In this document: positions 13,401 to 25,988 of the stretch, in pieces
Numbering within the stretch: position 1 is the stretch's first letter
Layout: the number at the start of each line of letters is the position of its first letter
Assembly (NCBI GenBank): GCA_003864495.1
Contig: ML133455.1
Location: 2,418,001-2,482,000, forward strand
DNA length: 64,000 bases
Reading direction: 5' to 3'
Origin: Nemopilema nomurai
Lineage: Eukaryota; Cnidaria; Scyphozoa; Rhizostomeae; Rhizostomatidae
Position numbers and translations under genes: made by a program
The notes under the pieces: model-generated
Told to the model about the DNA's origin: nothing
Database searches by the model: none
What the model saw: the letters and a program-made list of their open reading frames with translations, nothing else

Positions 13401-15197
13401 TTTATAATATCTTGATTGTATAAATATCACGCAATCATAGTCGTCTATGGCAAATAGTAATAGTGGCTTGGAAATATGGTCACTTCTTTATGATAGAAAA
13501 AAGAATCTTTTTGAGATGAACCATGCATGAATATGCGAAGTGTCGAAAGTTTGGAAAGTTTGGAAAGGCTTTATGATAGCAGAGTTGTATTCTGTGACAT
13601 AGATGAACTGCATCTGTAAAGCCTGACGATAAAAATCCATTTATATGCCATACGCCAAATTAGTATTAATTGATAATTTGGTTTTGTGCACTTTGTTCTG
13701 TGCAAAACGAGACAGTTGGATTTGGCCAGTATATGAGAGTATACAGTGGTCATTTCTTGGATCTTTTTCTCCTAACTCAGGTCCTAGTTTCATTGAATTT
13801 ACGAAGTTTTTATTTCGGTTTGTGGAATAGGTTTTTAATTTGTAAAGTATATTTAATTTTGAAAATTGTCTTCAAACGGTTCTTTTATTGGAGTTAGACT
13901 GATGCTTCAGTTTTATCTGCTAGGTAAATTATGGCAGTGTTTACAATTTAAGCAAGAAACACGTGCAACTTGCTGTAACGGATGGGCTCACCAACGACAT
14001 CGTCTTTGTGCCAACCAAGAAGAACGTCGCCATGTTCGACCTGTTCTCAGGAAAGAAAATCAAGCAACTTTCAGGACACTATGGCAACGTAAACTGTTGT
14101 TTATATGCGCCATGCTTTCAGGTTTGAGCTTTTTCTCGATGTATATTTTATTATTTAATTTACGTTTTAAAATTCAATCTATTATTATGTGGATTACAAT
14201 TGTTAAACTTTTGTGCTCAAATTTAATTTTATTGGGCTCCTTCTAATTGAATCTTTTATGAATTTGAGATCTGTTTGTAATTAACTTTTTCTTTTATGTT
14301 GCTTCACCATTTTGATCTTGTGTTATATTCTCAATGAGCACTACAACCACTTTATTATAGTCTTTGTTATGACTGTAACTTTTATTACTAGTAGGTAACA
14401 GAGAAGTTTTTAGTTATTTGGATTTGAATTTACTTGCTGTGAAGAAGATTTTTATCTTACGATTGCTACTTTTATCATTAGTAGGTAACAGTGAAGCTTT
14501 TAGCTATTTTGATATGTGAATTTGAAAACATGCGGTAGGAAGAGCAATTTGTACCACTTCACAACCTCTTATTACAAATGTTTTAGCTTGACTAAGCTGC
14601 CCTGATTCCTCAGCTACTGGGATCTGTTCGTTTTTAGGAGCTATACAGTGGTAGCAATGATACACGCGTGTTATCTTGGTCAGTGAACAGTACCAGAATT
14701 GCTTCTGTGACTTTGCCTGTAAGTGCAGCGATAGTGTTTGATGTCGCGGTAACTTTACTTTAATAACACCTCGGAGTCACTGGTAATCTTTATCAAGTTT
14801 ATGCCTAGGCACTCTACTAAGTCTTTGTCCTTAATGGCAACTGATCTATAGATGACATCGGCCGGATTGAGTTTGACAGCTAAGTTGAGCCACATAAAGT
14901 TGCTTTTGTTTAAAACATACTCTTATCTATTTTAAATAAGTCTACTCGCGTTGAAGATTACTTTATCGCTGGCTTAACTTTTAATAGTGTCAACGCGTTC
15001 AGAGGCCAAATCCAGCTTTTCTTTGCAACCAATTAGTATGATATATTTACCGAGAATAGTACTTTCAAAGATTTGTTTCAAACAAAAACATTTCCATTGA
15101 ATTTCAGAAGAAGGCTGACGAAAAAGAAAACGAGAGTGAGACAGCTTATCAAGATGCCTGGAGCAGTAACGATACAGATGACGAAAACACATGGTGA
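7437..15197 (+). CDS. ERCC8: ERCC8 / CSA, WD40 substrate receptor for transcription-coupled repair
   Basis: Eleven exons: 7437-7609, 7879-7983, 10055-10178, 10491-10572, 11253-11321, 11753-11819, 12516-12616, 13098-13222, 13924-14121, 14638-14718 and 15108-15197, giving 404 residues (human CSA 396). Collinear matches include [12 protein letters not shown] near the N-terminus, [13 protein letters not shown]...[24 protein letters not shown], a WDIR motif at 215-218, [32 protein letters not shown] and the acidic AYQDAWSS tail. CSA is the seven-bladed propeller receptor of the DDB1-CUL4-RBX1 ligase, which acts with CSB at stalled RNA polymerase II. The WDxR motif is the usual DDB1-contact type. 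Intron 2 uses CAG|GCAAGT, a GC donor. The short exons 4 and 5 are less conserved, but their phases fit. The junction of exon 7 (donor GTACAT) is the least certain. Confidence 0.94.
8335..9090. repeat. Possible degenerate inverted-repeat element in ERCC8 intron 2
   Basis: The left end near 8335-8354 (GTGTGCAGAGTATGGCAC) and the right end near 9068-9090 (reverse complement CTGCAGAGTGTGGCAC) are imperfect inverted copies. Both are followed inwards by repeated GGTGTGCAC and CACACC motifs in opposite orientation. This suggests an old foldback or MITE of about 0.75 kb. No clear target-site duplication was found, so it could also be two opposed copies of a shorter repeat. Confidence 0.35.
9268..9408 (+). 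repeat. Dispersed repeat R1, copy A
   Basis: A stretch of about 140 bases inside ERCC8 intron 2 aligns at roughly three-quarters identity with the reverse complement of 40790-40925. Shared landmarks are GCTCTTCTTA..CACCCT, TTTTCGATC.GCAACTG, TTTGCATACTCTGAGGA and a GAAAAAGT core. Its 3' part matches copy D in a PUM3 intron. Probably a non-autonomous transposon family; no coding capacity. Confidence 0.6.
11535..11622. repeat. Tandem duplication of ~43 bp in ERCC8 intron 5
   Basis: Two adjacent copies contain TTTGTGCTAAAGCA followed by CGTTAAATCTCACCTCCCAG, differing at about one base. This is a simple local duplication without coding content. Confidence 0.8.
14376..14525. repeat. Imperfect direct repeat in ERCC8 intron 9
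   Basis: Two copies of about 60-65 bases share TAGTAGGTAACAG.GAAG..TTTTAG.TATTT and are separated by about 20 bases. Non-coding; a diverged local duplication. Confidence 0.65.
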
Positions 15198-18100
15198 GTG
15201 TAAAGCGCTGGCCTACATCAGAAGCTCTTTTTGTTTTGCCTCGCAGCGATGTTGCAGGTCTCTAGGTTGACTCAAGTGTGTTCGGTAAGCTCCGGAAGGT
15301 CGTATTTATGCTGATGCCAAGACGCCATATAAAATTTCAGTTTTTGTCGGACAAGTCGGTATCCATGAACTGCATTTTTTGAAATAATCTTTGTATCGTT
15401 ACATTGCATTGCTATGATCATGTTGACCTTTCAGAATCAAAATCATATTCTAACAATTTTCCTGTTTATACATTTCATATGAAATTCAGTATAATCCGAA
15501 CGCTATGATTTTTGACAATTATTTCTTAATGTGCTGGTCAAAAAATTTTCTGCCAGTCACAAACTGTCAAAATATAGATGAACAAAGTGATTAAGTAGTG
15601 TAGAAGAGTCAAGCATCGGTAAATCAGTATAAAGGTGAATGTTTTTTAATTTTAAAAATGCTTGACATCATTGGTCGACTTCGATATAATAACAGAAATT
15701 GGCTGTGCCTGGATCGATCATTTAGCTGGAGAGACTCTGCAAAAAGAACTGATAGAGCTAAATAACATTGGTTGCTTTAAGTCATCGTTTGTTGTAAGAT
15801 GGAAGTATGCTGTGAATACGAGAGGCATGTTTATATCTTTGATATTAACTCTTTCGCTGCATGTCAAGCACTTCAAAAGGCAGCCAGATGTCAGGGTATG
15901 GAGAATATCGAATTGTTGTCGGACCTCAAACTGTTTGAAAAGGGCTGCCGCTTAATTATGTTGCTTGTTTCTTCCTGCAGACATCTTTGTGATTTGTCTG
16001 TCATTGGAGAGAATTGATCCTCACACCACTCTACCGGACACAAGCGTATCAGGTGTAAAGTTAAGCTGCAATATAGAGGAATTAGGATGCGACGAGAAGC
16101 TCGTATCAGATTAGTGGGACGACTGTACAGTAATTTTCTATCCTTTGAGACATTAATCTTTAATTTTTTAATGTCGGTAAACGATTACGCCTAGTGTGCA
16201 CTCTGCCATCGCCAAAGCAAGGGGATAATTGTTTGCTAGTGAGAAAATCGCTTTAATTAAACAAGCAAGTCTTTATGTCTATTCTGGAGTCCTCTTCTCT
16301 GCAGCCTTTATCTGCCCTTCAGCAAAGAAACCACATTTTCCATGGAAGAGATCTTCCGAAAGTGGTGCGCAAATGAAAGCTTAGTGCCAGACAGGAGGAA
16401 ATATCCAAGCCACTTGGTAGCTAAGCTGGTTGCACGACAGGGGTGCTCAATTCTGAGGAATCGGCTCGTGTTCTGAGAGTGTTCGCTTGCATTGTTTATG
16501 TTATACTCACGAAAACATATTAGAGAATCGACATGTGTAGCATAAGGTATCCAAAACTCAGAACACGTGATTCCAGTTGACAACAGAGATGACACGATAA
16601 CGGGGCCAATGCAAGACTTGTGGATTTAGATGTGACGTATGCAGTGTTGAGGTTTCACGAACAATTAAGACAGATCATTCAATTATGGCTTATTCAAGAA
16701 TTGATATACGATTAATGTTAATATCTTACTTGTTTTGTTCTACTTGATTACGACGTTTGAACTATGGAGAGTCCTAGTCATTATCAAAGACGTCATTACC
16801 ATGAACAATAATATCGATATGCACTATAAATTGGAACGGGCAATCGCACTGCTAGCGTATACATCATCTGCTGCATAATAGGTTCAAGCATTTATATTGT
16901 CGCGGGTAAAGAATAAATGGCAAGAAAAGGCGACTTAGATAGTTGATGTTTAAGGTAGTAAACAGATTTTAATGAAGTCCAACAACGTAATCTACAACTT
17001 TTATAATTTCTCCAACCACGCAAATACAACTCGTATGTGCGATAAAATGGAGTTCAGCCCTCCAGTTGTATATTGCATGGCTACAAAACGCATATAATAC
17101 AACAACGCTAAACAATATTATTCGAAAAGCAAACATTAAAACGAGATGTTACTGAGATAAAAGCATGACACGCGTTCACTTTCAGTTCGTTTAGAAAGCA
17201 TACGTCACCAACTAACCACATTAACAGATGCTGGCTTTTCGCTTTATTTGCCCTTGAAAACAGGTATGCCCCACATGTATACATTCTACTTCAAGGACTC
17301 ATCTCTCTTAAAGAATACTTTTGAAACAAATTTGGCGAGGTAGCCAGATTCTAGTTTTAAAAGTTCTCCATTTGATTGGCTTTTTATTGCCAATGATGCA
17401 TTTAGAATTGCACTAAAGTCTGCATCTAAGAAGAGCTCAAACAATTAAGCCAACTGAATTTCACACAAGTAAGTCAATAAAAGTTACAATTTACAAATTG
17501 TTTTGTTTTGTAAGCAGTTTCAGAGAAATTAAAATTTTGGATTAGGAATTATGAATTTGAAAGCAGGTAGAGCAAACTCGATTGCTAGCAAAATTTCCAT
17601 CTAGAAGTTCAAATAAACCAACTTTTTGCAGTAGAAAGAAGTTTATGTACCACCAAAGCCGTAAATTTTTGTTAGAATTGAAAATCTTCAGGATCTTTTA
17701 GAGCTAAATGAAGTACAGAATTTTCCTTTTCAGTAAAAGAAGGCTTCAAGCTAAATTCCGGAGATAGAAGCTTTGGTCAGCTTAAATGAAAGGTACAATT
17801 TTTTCAATTAACTGCAAAGTGTTTCAGATTTGGCCTAATTTTTCAGAAAATTCAGACAAATTAATGCAATGCTCTTCATAAAAGTCACTTTGCCAATATC
17901 GCAAATGACTGAAAATGTGCCACCATTACAAGATGTTTCTAAATTGCTTAAATTCAGGCTTTGTATTTAGGCCCATTATTGACATCACGCATCTTTTCAT
18001 CGGTAATATTTTAATATTCCAGCATGAACTGTTTCAGTAGCTATCATGTCCCTTAAGCTTGAAACAACACTCCGTGAGCGTAATGGTGATTCTAAAAGAA

Positions 18101-18908
18101 GTAGTATTTGAGAAAATTTATTTTTGTTACCATAGTCGTATAGGGCTAATAGACTCGCCTGTTTTGCTCTGATAGTTTCATCCCTTTTAATGTAAAACAT
18201 GTCGTGATGATGCTAAAAGTTAGATAAATGCAAGATAGACAAAAGGTGCATTCCGTGCTTTCTTCGTCTAACGCAAGACTGCAATCACAACAGGTGAAAT
18301 CTGCATCAATCGAAATCTGCATCAGATGAAATCCACATGTGATGTTGAGTTAATGATGTTTTCAAACTGCCTTATCGTATTTTACTGAATTCACAAACCC
18401 AAATAACAATTTTGTTTTGATTGCTAACTAAAAACAATATCCGTGAAAGACGTGCTTTCCAGCTCATTCCAACAAGCTTTGCAAGATTTAAGTCGATGCA
18501 AAGCTGTGTGAGTAAGATAAACACAAATAGCATAAATCCGCATTAACCTTCTACTCCCACATGAGTTTATCTACATTTTTTCATTAACAACGTTTTGGAC
18601 AATATGCTCAAGATTATTGACAAATACATTAAGAAGATACAATTAGTTGCTGCGAGGAGTGTAATACCCCAAAGCTTTCTTTACGACTATTTACAGAACT
18701 TGTAATTCACCTACCAACTACAGTGTCGCTATCATCAGAAATCCTGACTACGCATTAAGAAAGTTTTCCAGGTTTATATGCTAATGAAACCGTGATACAA
18801 GCTCCAACTTTGTTATGATATTTTACAAGTACCGATTATATGCATCATTACGTGAATCTATTCGACGTTTCCTGTTAATAAGAGGCACGTCAAAAAGTCC
18901 TCCTTCCC
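15198..18908. other. Convergent spacer between ERCC8 and the GPCR gene
   Basis: This holds the 3' UTRs of two converging genes and otherwise AT-rich sequence. Overlapping open frames at 15662-16017 give no recognisable domain and were not called. No terminal inverted repeats, RNA genes or known elements were recognised. AATAAA-type hexamers occur (for example near 16912) but cannot be assigned. Confidence 0.5.
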
Positions 18909-20102
18909 TTAGATCGTGTTCTCGTTTCCTTCTTGCTCCAAGTACCTCATCTGAAGCGGACTCTCCCCTGTCAGATCGTAGCATTCATATTTCCCAGCGT
19001 CCTCCAGGTTCTCCAGATTATCGTCTTTGCTCCTCTGGTGTAACGAATGCATGGAATAACTGATGTCCCTGCACGTCAAGGCCACTCCCTCTTTCTTGCG
19101 CAGCATCATCGAGCACGACGGGCAACGGATTCTGGGAAGGTACGAGTAGAAGGTCTTCCTGTAGTCCGTGCTCATTATGACCAAGATGACTGGGTTGCAC
19201 ATGCTGTTGGCATACGCGAACACAAGGGCGACTTGGAATACCTGCCCGCTGCCACTCCAATGGTAGACGTGCTCCACAAACAAGGTCAGCATCGTCAGCA
19301 CGTGGATGGGAAAGAAGCACACCACGAAGGCAATGAAGATCGCACGAAACATTCGAATAAGGCGCTGCTGGCTTCGAATGCGTGTCTCGCGCTTCTTTCC
19401 GCGGGCAGATCCTTGCAACAGCAACAGGCTTGCCTTCAGCGCCTTGCTGATTCTGATGTATGAAAGCAAGTTGACGATGATTGGAAGAATGAAGATCATC
19501 ACCACCCGCTGAAGGTAGTAGGCGTTTCTGACGTGGATGTTTGGCCACTGGAGAATGCAGGCTTGGGGCACCCAGTAGCCGTGTCCAAGCTGCAGCACCA
19601 GGCTGAGGGGCAACCCATTCAGGAGGTAGGAGATCACCCAGATGGCGACCAGGGTGAGGATGCGTTGCAGGTGACTGGGCTTTGCGGACATGGGGTAAAT
19701 GATGGTGCGGTAACGGTCCAGGCTGATGCTGACATGCGTCAACACGGACACGGCAATGACAACATCCGTGAGGGGGAATATGTACTTGCAGACGAACTCA
19801 CCGAAGGGCCAGGACAGATTGCGGCCAGTGATGGTCAAGGGCAGGACAATGAACAGGGTCAACAGATCCGTGATGGCCAGGTTCAGCAGGAAGCAGTGCT
19901 TCATCGACTTGGTCTTGTCAGATCGAACTATCTTCAGGACTACCAGCATGTTGCCAAAGAATCCGGATAGGAAAATGACTGCATAGAATGAGTAAAGCGT
20001 TATTTCCAGCTCCACGTGATCTACGATGGCTGGATGAGTGACGTTTAGTGCGTCGGGGGAACTGCTCATAGTCCCATTCAGTCTGCTGTCATCCAGGGCC
20101 AT
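18909..20102 (-). CDS. Class A (rhodopsin-like) G protein-coupled receptor, peptide-receptor-like
   Basis: Intronless frame of 397 residues from the ATG at 20102; the frame is open further upstream but without an earlier ATG before a non-ATG codon. Seven hydrophobic segments carry the family marks: GN at 50-51 (TM1), LNLAITD ending at D79 (TM2), C105 paired with C182 of loop 2, DRY at 129-131, W155 (TM4), P207 (TM5), CFFP at 262-265 (TM6, where CWxP is usual) and NPVIL at 303-307 (TM7, where NPxxY is usual). The short N-terminus has two N-glycosylation sequons (N9, N20), and the tail after helix 8 has a CPSC motif. It should act at the plasma membrane through a G protein. The pattern resembles cnidarian neuropeptide receptors of the neuropeptide Y/tachykinin/RFamide-like group, but the ligand cannot be told. 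The frame is clearly more GC-rich than its surroundings, as long single-exon frames often are. Confidence 0.93.
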   Translation of the reverse strand: MALDDSRLNGTMSSSPDALNVTHPAIVDHVELEITLYSFYAVIFLSGFFGNMLVVLKIVRSDKTKSMKHCFLLNLAITDLLTLFIVLPLTITGRNLSWPFGEFVCKYIFPLTDVVIAVSVLTHVSISLDRYRTIIYPMSAKPSHLQRILTLVAIWVISYLLNGLPLSLVLQLGHGYWVPQACILQWPNIHVRNAYYLQRVVMIFILPIIVNLLSYIRISKALKASLLLLQGSARGKKRETRIRSQQRLIRMFRAIFIAFVVCFFPIHVLTMLTLFVEHVYHWSGSGQVFQVALVFAYANSMCNPVILVIMSTDYRKTFYSYLPRIRCPSCSMMLRKKEGVALTCRDISYSMHSLHQRSKDDNLENLEDAGKYECYDLTGESPLQMRYLEQEGNENTI

Positions 20103-23100
20103 CTTGGCCGAGGCTTCCTCTTTGCTTCTGTCTTCTTTCTGCGACCCCCCGTATTTCAATCTTGTAGTGCAATGGTTAAATAACTTTGACAGGAATGCGA
20201 TGAGTGAATGAGTCTCTGTCAGCGTTCTTCTTCAGTGAAGCTGAAAAGTGGCGAGCCTGAAAGATACAAATTGCAATCAAATTCCCTGTGTTCCGACGGC
20301 TATTCAAACTGACTTAAACATCTTGTTTGAAGGTTGAATCTAACATCCCGGCCATTAGCTAAACCGATTTTACTGTGACCAAGATGAAAGGCCTTCTCTT
20401 CATACCAACGTAACCATCTTTTCTTCATAAAGGTCAACTTCGAATTAACGCCCCACTCCATCAAATGCCAATCTCAAACTAATTCCTTTCTGTTCTCAAA
20501 TTGAGTATCCTTCCCCAACCTTTCACCCTCATGTGTCGATTTAATCGCTATGTTATTACGTGTTGCGTAGATTTCTGCGATTGCAACCTAGACATTTGAA
20601 AAGCTTGAATTTTTTATAACATTCCAAAATTATGAAACGAAGATCTTGTTTCTATTATTATAGTTCAAGCTCAAAATACCTAATTGTACACTTTGTTTAC
20701 AAAAGTCATTTTAAAAAGCATCAATTCACTGTTAATCTACTTGCCCCTAAACCACCCAATATTTCATTCTCTGAATTGGATACCGTTTGTGCGAAAAGAA
20801 ACACTCCGGTCATTAATCGATTAAGCCAGTCACTTCAAAGTTAATGGTGCAAGGGTGATTGGAGGTTAGTACTGTGGTGGCGTTCAATATTTTTGCCTTT
20901 TTGCCTATTAACACCATTTTGTCAGTGCAATAAGACCGCAGCTTTTTCCCACTTTAATTGCCTACGCCAACTTGTTTTTATAACGACTGAGAATGTAAAA
21001 AGCGACAAAATAATTGCTGTTGGTATCAACTGAGCAGGAGGACTCAGAATTAAAGCAAAGAAATTCCATGCCTACGGACACACTGTATCTAAACAGGTAC
21101 CAGTTGGGGACTGCGAGGCACAAGGTGTTTATCGATTCGCACAACAGTTACCGCCGTTAACCCGAACAGCTGGTAACCATTCTTTGCGGGGAAAACAAGA
21201 GAGAAGGAACAAAAAGTTATTGCTATGGAGTCAAAATCTAGCCCACTCATAATTTGAAGAACAAACTCATTTGCTACAAGAAAACAAGACATGCCTTGTT
21301 GAATTATAATGAAGAGTTAATGCCCTTTTCCATATGTTGATAAATATTATTGCAAATGTGGTTTGAACATTAAAATTTTCTACTTCAAGGGGTATACATT
21401 TTCAACATGTCAAGGAAGTAGGTAACTTTAACATGGGTGTCGTTAAGTGATGTCTACCTGAGTGCTTTTTAAATACCCCTAAACTACTGCACTTTGTCGC
21501 TTGATTTGAAATTGATTTGATTATCGTGGTTTCAGACGGTGACAGCTTTCTCATCAACAGTTGCTGTTTTATATCTTTTGTGGTTATTTATTACAGACCA
21601 TTGCCTATATAATTCATGCTCGTGTGACAGCGGGTTACTTCTCACGTTTTTCGTGTGGTTTGAGCTTGCATGCATTGTTAACAAGCTACATAAGTTTCAA
21701 GTAAGCAATTTGCTAAGTTCACAATCAACGTTGGCAATAAAATAGTCGAAATCTTTTAATTGGTGACAATGCGCTTTACAGCTGCCTAAGAGAACTCTTG
21801 TCAAAGATTCAGCTGCCAAACATGTTGTTTTTTACTGGGACTAATGTCCTTACATTTGCAAGTCAATTTCCGAGTCCTTATTGAAGCCATCATAAATTCT
21901 TCCCTCAGCCGTAATGCACCAAAGAGAAACAAACAAGGATGACTAACATACTTTTCCAGCCTATTTAATGCAGAATTCTGGTTTTAAGCACTCGAGATAA
22001 TTGGCGCTTTGGATCTATTCATCCTGACTTCATAAGTCTTTAAACAGACAAACCAATGGCTAGCGGCACAAAGTGAGTCAAGGTACTAGCCTAATTATTT
22101 GAAAAAGTTTTGGCTTGATTACTTGAAAAAATTCAGCAACACGCTTTTCTCCATTTACCTCTAGTTGTAGATTATCATACATTTCTCGCGATATTTTAAC
22201 AATGACGGGAAAAAGGAATCGAAATAAGAGGCAATATGCTGCCAAAATTATATGTGGATGATCTCGTAATGCCAAATGTGATTATACTTAACTTATAAAT
22301 TAACCTGTTCTGTATCTCTCCTACAACTACTTTCATTAAACTGCATTTTGTAAAGCCAAATCAAAACATGAAACTCGTTTCTACGGCCTTCAGCTAACGT
22401 TCTTGCACTCCTTCAAACTTCCTTTGCAGACAATTGCAGAAATGAATTCGCCCAAGAGAGTAACAGATGCTTCAGGGGAAAATAGCCAAGGAAGTACGAG
22501 CTGAATGAGCTTCAAAAGTTGGAACTCTAGCGGTGCGAGAAAATTTTGGAATACATACACAGGTCGAGTTTGCGAAGACACCAACCAGCGAAGGCATAAG
22601 TTTAATTTTGATGCACGGTCTAGATTCGTCATAAAGCCACCCATACTTCGCTAGTTGAACTAGTAATTCGAGAATGGTTAAAGAACTTAACAAAAACTCT
22701 TAAAAGGAGAACAATAATATTGTACGGGTATATCAACATGTAAAGAAACTTCGTCATCTTGTCAAGATGAATTAAGTTGATTTAAGGAATCGATCTTCAG
22801 TGCTTTTTGTGGTGGCCTTAGAATTCACCGATTATGCTGCACATCCTGTTTGATCAATGTTAAGCTGCTGTCCTGCTTATCTCCAATAATCATTGGATCA
22901 TGATATCACTGACTGTAATGATTTTAATTCATCTATCAAAATTCTTCTTTGACAAACAAGCAGCCATCTATCTGCATCGTACGAATGGGAATGTGTTCCA
23001 ACGACAAAACCTCACAACACCTTGACTTTATTCCTCTCTAGACAAAATGTGCAGTCATGTTTACATATTTGGTTAAATATTAATTTTACAGAGTTACTCA

Positions 23101-25469
23101 GATGCGGATTTAATGCTTCTATCATAATGGAGATGCGTTGTGAATTTTAATTTCATCAAAAAATATTTTGAGGAATACTAGACTTGCTGTTTTTCATTTC
23201 GCAACATAGTTAGAGGTAAAATGCTTTATAGAACGTATTAAGAAAAAGCGTAGATTTTTCGGAGCTTTGCTAGTTCGTAATTGCTTCAAAAATTTGCAAA
23301 CTAACAAACTTGATAGAAATGTTCCTTACAATGTTATTAGTGGCAATAAAACTAGACACCTCAGAATGTAATGCGTTACCTAAAATTGTGATTTTATCCA
23401 ATATCGAAAACTCAGCATTTCAAAGGTCATTAACTATCTTCAAAAAGCGATTTTAGAGGACTTTTATATAAAGATCATCTATATCTGATGTTTACTGAAA
23501 AGAAACGAAGCCTTACCGAGGCAAGCTGAAGTTATCCGTTCCTTGATATCTTGTCCTCTATAGCACTCTTCGAACACTACTGGCACTCTATTCCTTCCAG
23601 TCCTGTTTGCAGACCCACTGCAAACCGCGCGTCTTATAACTAGTCGACAGGTGCTTTCTTTTATTTCATGGATTATACATATACAGTGTTGCTTCTATGG
23701 TGATACAGCCGACATCTACCGAAACGGTTTCCCGAGGGCGACAGTGCTCTGTTGGCGAAGAAGCCTCAATTTCAGAGACAGATCTTCATTAGACGGCCCT
23801 TATAATGATCACCATTTCACGACCCAGACTGGTTTTGTCCCTACCAGAACTAGCAGCCTACCACACATCAGGATTATGAGCACCTTTGATGGAAATTTAT
23901 TCTGTTTACACATCTGGACAGTCCACGCTTCTGGGACGCTGGGCGAATGAATGGAGATCTATGAGGTAAAGATGACCCATTCGTACAAGCAGTCTATTTG
24001 CTTATTACGAAACGCTCTTCCAGTGTATCACGTGCTTTAGAAGATTTAAGACATTACTGCAATTCTGAGGAAGATGAGGACAGAAATGCGAAAGGCAGTC
24101 CAGTTAGTCGCAGTGGCTGTGAGACGCTTTTCGATGGGTTGAATCGCCACCGCTCAGAAGTCCTGGTATTTAGTACAGTGGCATGTGCAAGAAGTTTGTG
24201 CATGTGACGTCAGGATTTTAGGAAATCTTATCTATATTCTTTAATTGTCAATGGTGACATTCTGTGAAACCCGAAAATTAATTCAGAATTTGCAGATTTT
24301 GTTTGACATGGCCCTTAACTGCATTAAGAAGCCTCCCTCATATGCATAACTATATTCTAAGATGCTTACATAGGACTTAAACAGTTCCTATTTTTCCTCT
24401 TAAACACCAGCCAAACATTGCATGATTTTCTCACGGAACACTTTTATGACGCAGTACCCCGATTGAGAAGCGTTACTTGCAGAGGTGATGTACGAGGGCT
24501 TAAGCAAATTGCTCGACTGGGGCTTCTTCTATTTCATCAACCGTCTTTTTAGGCCACACTCATGGACAGCTGGATGAGAATGAAGCTCATTAATTTGCTT
24601 CATTTCCGTTGACAGGGGTAAAACATCCACAGCAACATTTCCAGCTGCTATCAAAACTCATTTATGTCGACTCGTAGTGTCATTGTTGAAGTGGATTTCG
24701 AATTCTGTTGTCTATCAAATCAAGCACCTTAATTCATATTACCTTATATGTCGTAATTGACCAATTGCGAAAACCAGGAAAAATGTCTTGCAGATCTCAA
24801 ATCAGCGGACATAAATTAAACTGACAGGACAGGTAATGACAACATTTATCCCCTGCAATTTGCTTTTGAAAGCACCTTCTTTATTTGAAGAGCTTGGGTA
24901 GGATAGGTAGTCGAGAGTGATTCTTGAGACTTCTTATCCTTTACAGCTATAGGCCACCATTGAATCTTACCGCGAGAATCAGTGGCGGACTGACTGCCTC
25001 AAAACCTTGCAAAATGCGCCCTCTTTTGCCAAATAAGAGGCTCTTTTAACGCTTCCAATTATGGGTTTATTTGTAAAAAAAGATTGTTAATGCAACACAT
25101 ATAAAAGTCTGAGTCTCGTTTAAAGCATTATTTACATCAAAAGTCCCAGTGTCCCTTCTGCTTATTCCTTATTCTTCTGCATCTGGGTCAAGTAAAACTA
25201 TCCTTTTAAAACCATTAACTATTCTTTGGCGCCTGTCTATGCTTAACTAGCCAATGCTGCTTTGCCAATGCCAGGATCAAGCTGATAAAAATTTCCAGCC
25301 ACCAATCATACCCTTGGAAAACGAAGCTGTCAATCTAAAGTGTTTTAAGACATCTTTCCTCAAATCCATTTTTCATTGTTCATGTTTGGTCCTGCATCAC
25401 AATAGTTTAGAGCAGCGAGCAGTCCTTCTCAGTCTAGAAAGCAGGACCTTGGCAAATTAGTAATAGTAA
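20103..25469. other. Upstream region of the GPCR; no gene recognised
   Basis: About 5.4 kb without a supported gene. It should contain the GPCR promoter and possibly a 5' UTR exon on the minus strand. Plus-strand open frames at 23651-23950 and 23998-24207 are somewhat longer than chance and the second has an acidic/polar composition, but neither shows a domain, clear splice sites or a good start. Composition is AT-rich and no inverted-repeat elements were identified. Confidence 0.45.
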
Positions 25470-25988
25470 CTAGCCCCCAAAACCCCGCTGCGCGGGCTAA
25501 ACCCCTTCTGTGGGAAAGGAATTGCCCCTTAAAACTACCCCAAAAACAAAATAGACATGTTAGCCTCGGCAAGACAAGAGCCTCGCATCGAGAGCAAAAA
25601 TGACGTAATGCACAGCCACGCACCGCACACTTGAAACGAAAGTTGTCAACGACAAAATGACTCGCCATCCTTCGCGTGCATCACTCGCACTCATGTGACA
25701 ATCGCTAGGACGGGGTTCGCAAAAGATGAAGGGATAAGGCTCCCCCGTCCTAGCGATTGTCACATGAGTGCGAGTGATGCACGCGAAGGATGGCGAGTCA
25801 TTTTGTCGTTGACAACTTTCGTTTCAAGTGTGCGGTGCGTGGCTGTGCATTACGTCATTTTTGCTCTCGATGCGAGGCTCTTGTCTTGCCGAGGCTAACA
25901 TGTCTATTTTGTTTTTGGGGTAGTTTTAAGGGGCAATTCCTTTCCCACAGAAGGGGTTTAGCCCGCGCAGCGGGGTTTTGGGGGCTAG
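25470..25988. repeat. Near-perfect long inverted repeat (unit 1)
   Basis: The left arm 25470-25715 and right arm 25743-25988 are 246 bases each, separated by a 27-base loop (25716-25742). I found no mismatch or gap on reading the arms against each other. The ends are CTAGCCCCCAAAACCCC and its reverse complement. Each arm contains TGACGTAA, a CRE-like palindrome relative. The mirrored open frames on both arms are the same short peptide read twice. Confidence 0.95.

Noticed and set aside
19047..19970. Plus-strand open frames opposite the GPCR
   Set aside because: They are shadows of the GC-rich GPCR coding sequence; the minus frame has all seven membrane segments and the family motifs.
23651..24207. 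Two plus-strand open frames upstream of the GPCR
   Set aside because: No domain, no convincing splice sites and no conserved motif seen; they remain possible but unsupported.
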